Assembly: GCA_947457605.1 (NCBI GenBank)
Contig: CANGWP010000047.1
Coordinates: 1-14,441 of the forward strand
Direction of reading: 5' to 3'
Source of the DNA: Bdellovibrionales bacterium
GTDB lineage: Bacteria > Bdellovibrionota > UBA1018 > CAIMNF01
Length of the DNA: 14,441 nucleotides
The first letter of the stretch is position 1. Each line of letters starts with the position of its first letter. The translations under genes and the position numbers were made by a program. Positions 12,524 through 14,441 of the stretch are shown in pieces. Under the pieces are notes generated by a model. That model worked only from the letters and a program-made list of their open reading frames with translations. It was not told the DNA's origin and ran no database searches.

Positions 12524-14080
12524 TCAAAGTGGGATGTTTCCGTGTTTGCGTCGTGGACCCGCTTCGCGCTTCCCTGCAAGGAGCTCAAGCGCCTGAATGA
12601 GCCGCGTACGGGTGAACTTCGGATCAATCACCTCGTCGATGTAGCCAAGCTCTGCGGCCTTGTAGGGATTCGCAAAGGTATCCTTGTACTGAGCCACGAG
12701 TTTGGCCCGCGCTTCCTCAAGGTTCCCCTTTGTCGTCGCATCCTGAATTTCCTTTCGGTACAGGATGTTGATCGCGCCATCCGGCCCCATCACGGCAATC
12801 TCCGCATTCGGGTATGCAAGGTTCAAATCCGCACGAATGTGCTTTGAGGACATCACATCATAGGCGCCACCATAAGCCTTGCGTGTGATCACAGTGAGCT
12901 TCGGTACTGTTGCTTCGGAATAGGCATAAAGGAGTTTTGCTCCATGGCGGATGATTCCGCCGTACTCTTGCGCGGTTCCCGGCAGGAATCCCGGTACGTC
13001 GACGAAGGTGACGAGCGGAATGTTAAACGCATCACAGTACCGGACAAAGCGCGCAGCTTTGCTGGATGCTGCAATGTCAAGGCAGCCAGCCAAATGCCCA
13101 GGCTGATTGCCCACAACGCCTACGGTCTGCCCATTCAAGCGGGCAAACCCCACCACGATGTTTGCGGCGTAGGCTTTGTGAATTTCATAAAAATCGCCAT
13201 CATCCATGACATCTTCGATGATTGCTCGGATGTCATAGGGCTTGGTCGAAACATCGGGGAGAATTTCCGCGATCTTTGTGCAGAGGCGCTCCGGGGAGTC
13301 CGCAGCCGTGCGCTTCGGAGCAGGGTCCAGATTGTTGGACGGTAGAAAATCAAGCAGTCTGCGCACCCCCTCGAACATGGCGCGCTCATCGGGATACACA
13401 ATCTGACACACGCCGCTGGTCGATGCATGGGTTTCCGCACCTCCGAGATCCTCCTTGGTCACTTCTTCGTGAGTCACTGTCTTGATGACATCAGGGCCCG
13501 TCACAAACATGTAAGATGAGCCATCCACCATCGCAATGAAATCAGTCATGGCCGGAGAATACACGGCCCCACCGGCACATGGGCCCAGGATCAAACTGAT
13601 TTGGGGAATCACGCCACTTGCTTGGACATTCCGCCAGAAAATCTCGGCATAGCCTCCAAGCGACTCGACCCCTTCTTGAATCCGAGCACCGCCAGAATCG
13701 TTCAAGCCGATCACGGGCACTCCGGTCTTCAGCGCAAGATCCATGATCTTGCAGATCTTACTTGCGTGCGCACCCGAGAGTGATCCTCCGAAAACGGTGA
13801 AGTCCTGAGAAAAGAGGCAAACTTTTCGGCCGTTGATGGTTCCGTAGCCGGTTACAACTCCGTCTCCGTAGATTTTTTGGGACTCCATTCCGAAGTCCGT
13901 GCACCGGTGGGTGACGAATTTGTCGAGTTCAACAAAACTTCCCGGATCAAGAAGGAGCTCGATTCGCTCCCGCGCAGTCAGCTTTCCTGCTTCATGTTGT
14001 TTTTGAATTCGGGCCTCACCACCGCCGAGTTCGGCAAGGCGCTCGCGTTCCCGCAAAAGATCATCACTTCGCTTTGACAT
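12524..14080 (-). CDS. pccB: Propionyl-CoA carboxylase-type carboxyltransferase (beta) subunit
   Basis: A 518-residue cytoplasmic enzyme that moves the carboxyl group from biotin to an acyl-CoA, probably propionyl-CoA to give methylmalonyl-CoA. Both crotonase-like halves are present. The first has DSGGARIQEG and GPCAGGAVYSPAM; the second has GNQPGHLAGCLD, FVDVPGFLPGTAQE and RKAYGGAYDVM. D408 in GGAYDVM matches the aspartate (D422 in Streptomyces PccB) known to favour propionyl- over acetyl-CoA, so PCC is preferred over ACC or methylcrotonyl-CoA carboxylase. The reading frame stays open upstream to 14233, but the ATG at 14080 is chosen because MSKRSDDLLRERERL is the usual family N-terminus and the extension crosses a terminator. 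Only a weak GGAT precedes it. TAAGAT ends 10 nt before the ATG and could be a -10 box, without a clear -35. First gene of a three-gene operon. Confidence 0.94.
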   Translation of the reverse strand: MSKRSDDLLRERERLAELGGGEARIQKQHEAGKLTARERIELLLDPGSFVELDKFVTHRCTDFGMESQKIYGDGVVTGYGTINGRKVCLFSQDFTVFGGSLSGAHASKICKIMDLALKTGVPVIGLNDSGGARIQEGVESLGGYAEIFWRNVQASGVIPQISLILGPCAGGAVYSPAMTDFIAMVDGSSYMFVTGPDVIKTVTHEEVTKEDLGGAETHASTSGVCQIVYPDERAMFEGVRRLLDFLPSNNLDPAPKRTAADSPERLCTKIAEILPDVSTKPYDIRAIIEDVMDDGDFYEIHKAYAANIVVGFARLNGQTVGVVGNQPGHLAGCLDIAASSKAARFVRYCDAFNIPLVTFVDVPGFLPGTAQEYGGIIRHGAKLLYAYSEATVPKLTVITRKAYGGAYDVMSSKHIRADLNLAYPNAEIAVMGPDGAINILYRKEIQDATTKGNLEEARAKLVAQYKDTFANPYKAAELGYIDEVIDPKFTRTRLIQALELLAGKREAGPRRKHGNIPL

Positions 14081-14119
14081 AGTGATCCGGATCTTACACC
14101 AAAAAACCCAGGAAGATGA

Positions 14120-14170
14120 CCTAAAAAATAAATAAACACGGCGTGTTTCCCTACGAAAACACGCCGTTTT
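14120..14170 (-). terminator. Rho-independent terminator of the cysteine-rich protein gene
   Basis: An 11-bp perfect stem (14138-14148 with 14157-14167, ACGGCGTGTTT and its complement) with an 8-nt loop. On the minus strand it is followed by a T-rich run, GTTTATTTATTTTTT (14137-14123). It starts about 25 bp after the stop at 14193. On the plus strand only TTTT follows, so it mainly serves the minus strand and insulates the carboxylase operon. Confidence 0.85.
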
Positions 14171-14192
14171 GAGATGAATAAATCGATGACGG

Positions 14193-14441
14193 TTATGGGC
14201 AGTTGTAGTGGTAGGTCTGCCATCCCCAAACACTTCGGCCTAGACTGTCAGTGGTCTGAACATAACCGCTGCAATCCACGGAACGATAAGGAATGGTTCT
14301 CCAGGTACAGGCGCTTGAGGTGTTACCGGGCCCAAAGACGTGTCCTGAGCCGTAAACCTGACAATAAACGCGTCCGTTATAAACGGAACGTCCCCATGGA
14401 TCCGCACGATAACAGTCTGTATACGCATAACAAGAGGTGTA
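14193..14441 (-). CDS. Cysteine- and tyrosine-rich probable secreted protein (N-terminus outside window)
   Basis: The last 82 residues of a minus-strand protein are open from the window edge to a TAA at 14195-14193. The stretch has six cysteines, many Tyr, Gly, Ser and Trp, and few charges other than Arg. This is the composition of a disulfide-bonded extracellular or envelope protein and unlike the cytoplasmic genes nearby. Two copies of a motif are visible: D9-C10 ... D14-x-W-GRSV-Y ... Y26-C27, and D56-C57 ... D65-x-L-GRSV-W ... Y79-x-C81, about 47-51 residues apart. More copies may lie upstream. The terminator 25 bp downstream supports a real gene end. I do not recognise the family. Reading the same DNA in the neighbouring frame (14240-14428) gives no such pattern. 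Confidence 0.72.
   Translation of the reverse strand, partial: YTSCYAYTDCYRADPWGRSVYNGRVYCQVYGSGHVFGPGNTSSACTWRTIPYRSVDCSGYVQTTDSLGRSVWGWQTYHYNCP

Noticed and set aside
14081..14233. 51-residue N-terminal extension of the carboxyltransferase
   Set aside because: It would be translated through the terminator hairpin, its composition does not match the family, and the ATG at 14080 gives the standard N-terminus.
14240..14428. 62-codon minus-strand frame at the right edge
   Set aside because: The overlapping frame 14193-14441 has the cysteine/GRSV repeats and ends just before a terminator; this one shows no pattern.

Overview
The window is gene-dense DNA from a Gram-negative bacterium. Lipoprotein signal peptides, an OmpA-like periplasmic protein, a CcoI/FixI-type copper ATPase and an Fnr-type regulator all point that way. 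The mixture would suit a Bdellovibrionota-like or former deltaproteobacterial lineage, but that is inference and no rRNA or other marker settles it. Eleven intact or nearly intact protein genes and two partial ones are supported. No tRNA, rRNA, IS element, phage gene or CRISPR array was seen.

Left block (1-2745), micro-oxic respiration. A minus-strand pair holds a two-CBS-domain protein followed by a copper-exporting P1B ATPase of the CcoI/FixI type, which supplies copper to cbb3 oxidase and is cut by the window's left edge. A divergent Crp/Fnr regulator with four candidate Fe-S cysteines is read the other way. A perfect 7-bp inverted repeat with TGA-N6-TCA geometry lies just before the regulator and is a good candidate autoregulatory operator.

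Central block (2773-7656), a three-gene minus-strand operon. The genes are (i) a MotB-like inner-membrane protein with a very long predicted periplasmic coiled coil and a divergent OmpA-like end, (ii) a MotA/TolQ/ExbB-like channel subunit, and (iii) a 755-residue protein with an N-terminal FHA domain, a long cytoplasmic coiled coil, one membrane span and a periplasmic tail. The operon is tightly packed (10-bp gap, then a 4-base overlap with a TTG start). I read it as a proton-driven stator-like machine with a built-in phosphothreonine reader. It matches no named system I can identify and is the best candidate here for an undescribed system.

Divergent from that operon (7859-10417) are three lipoprotein genes. 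Reading them against each other shows that lipoprotein 1 is domain A plus domain B, lipoprotein 2 is domain A alone, and lipoprotein 3 is an acidic linker plus domain B. Lipoproteins 1 and 3 each have a TTGAC(T/C)-N17-TATCNT promoter whose -10 box ends exactly 8 nt before the ATG, with no ribosome binding site. This suggests leaderless mRNAs.

Right block (10422-14080), a minus-strand biotin-dependent acyl-CoA carboxylase operon: carboxyltransferase, biotin carboxylase, and biotin carrier protein. Together they form a complete propionyl-CoA-type carboxylase in which the usual alpha chain is split in two by an ATGA overlap. Upstream, a hairpin terminator closes a partial minus-strand gene (14193-14441) for a cysteine- and tyrosine-rich, probably secreted protein with two visible repeats.

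Intergenic gaps are all under 300 bp: 1947-2052, 2746-2772, 7657-7858, 9433-9646 and 14081-14192. Their contents are described in the features and findings.
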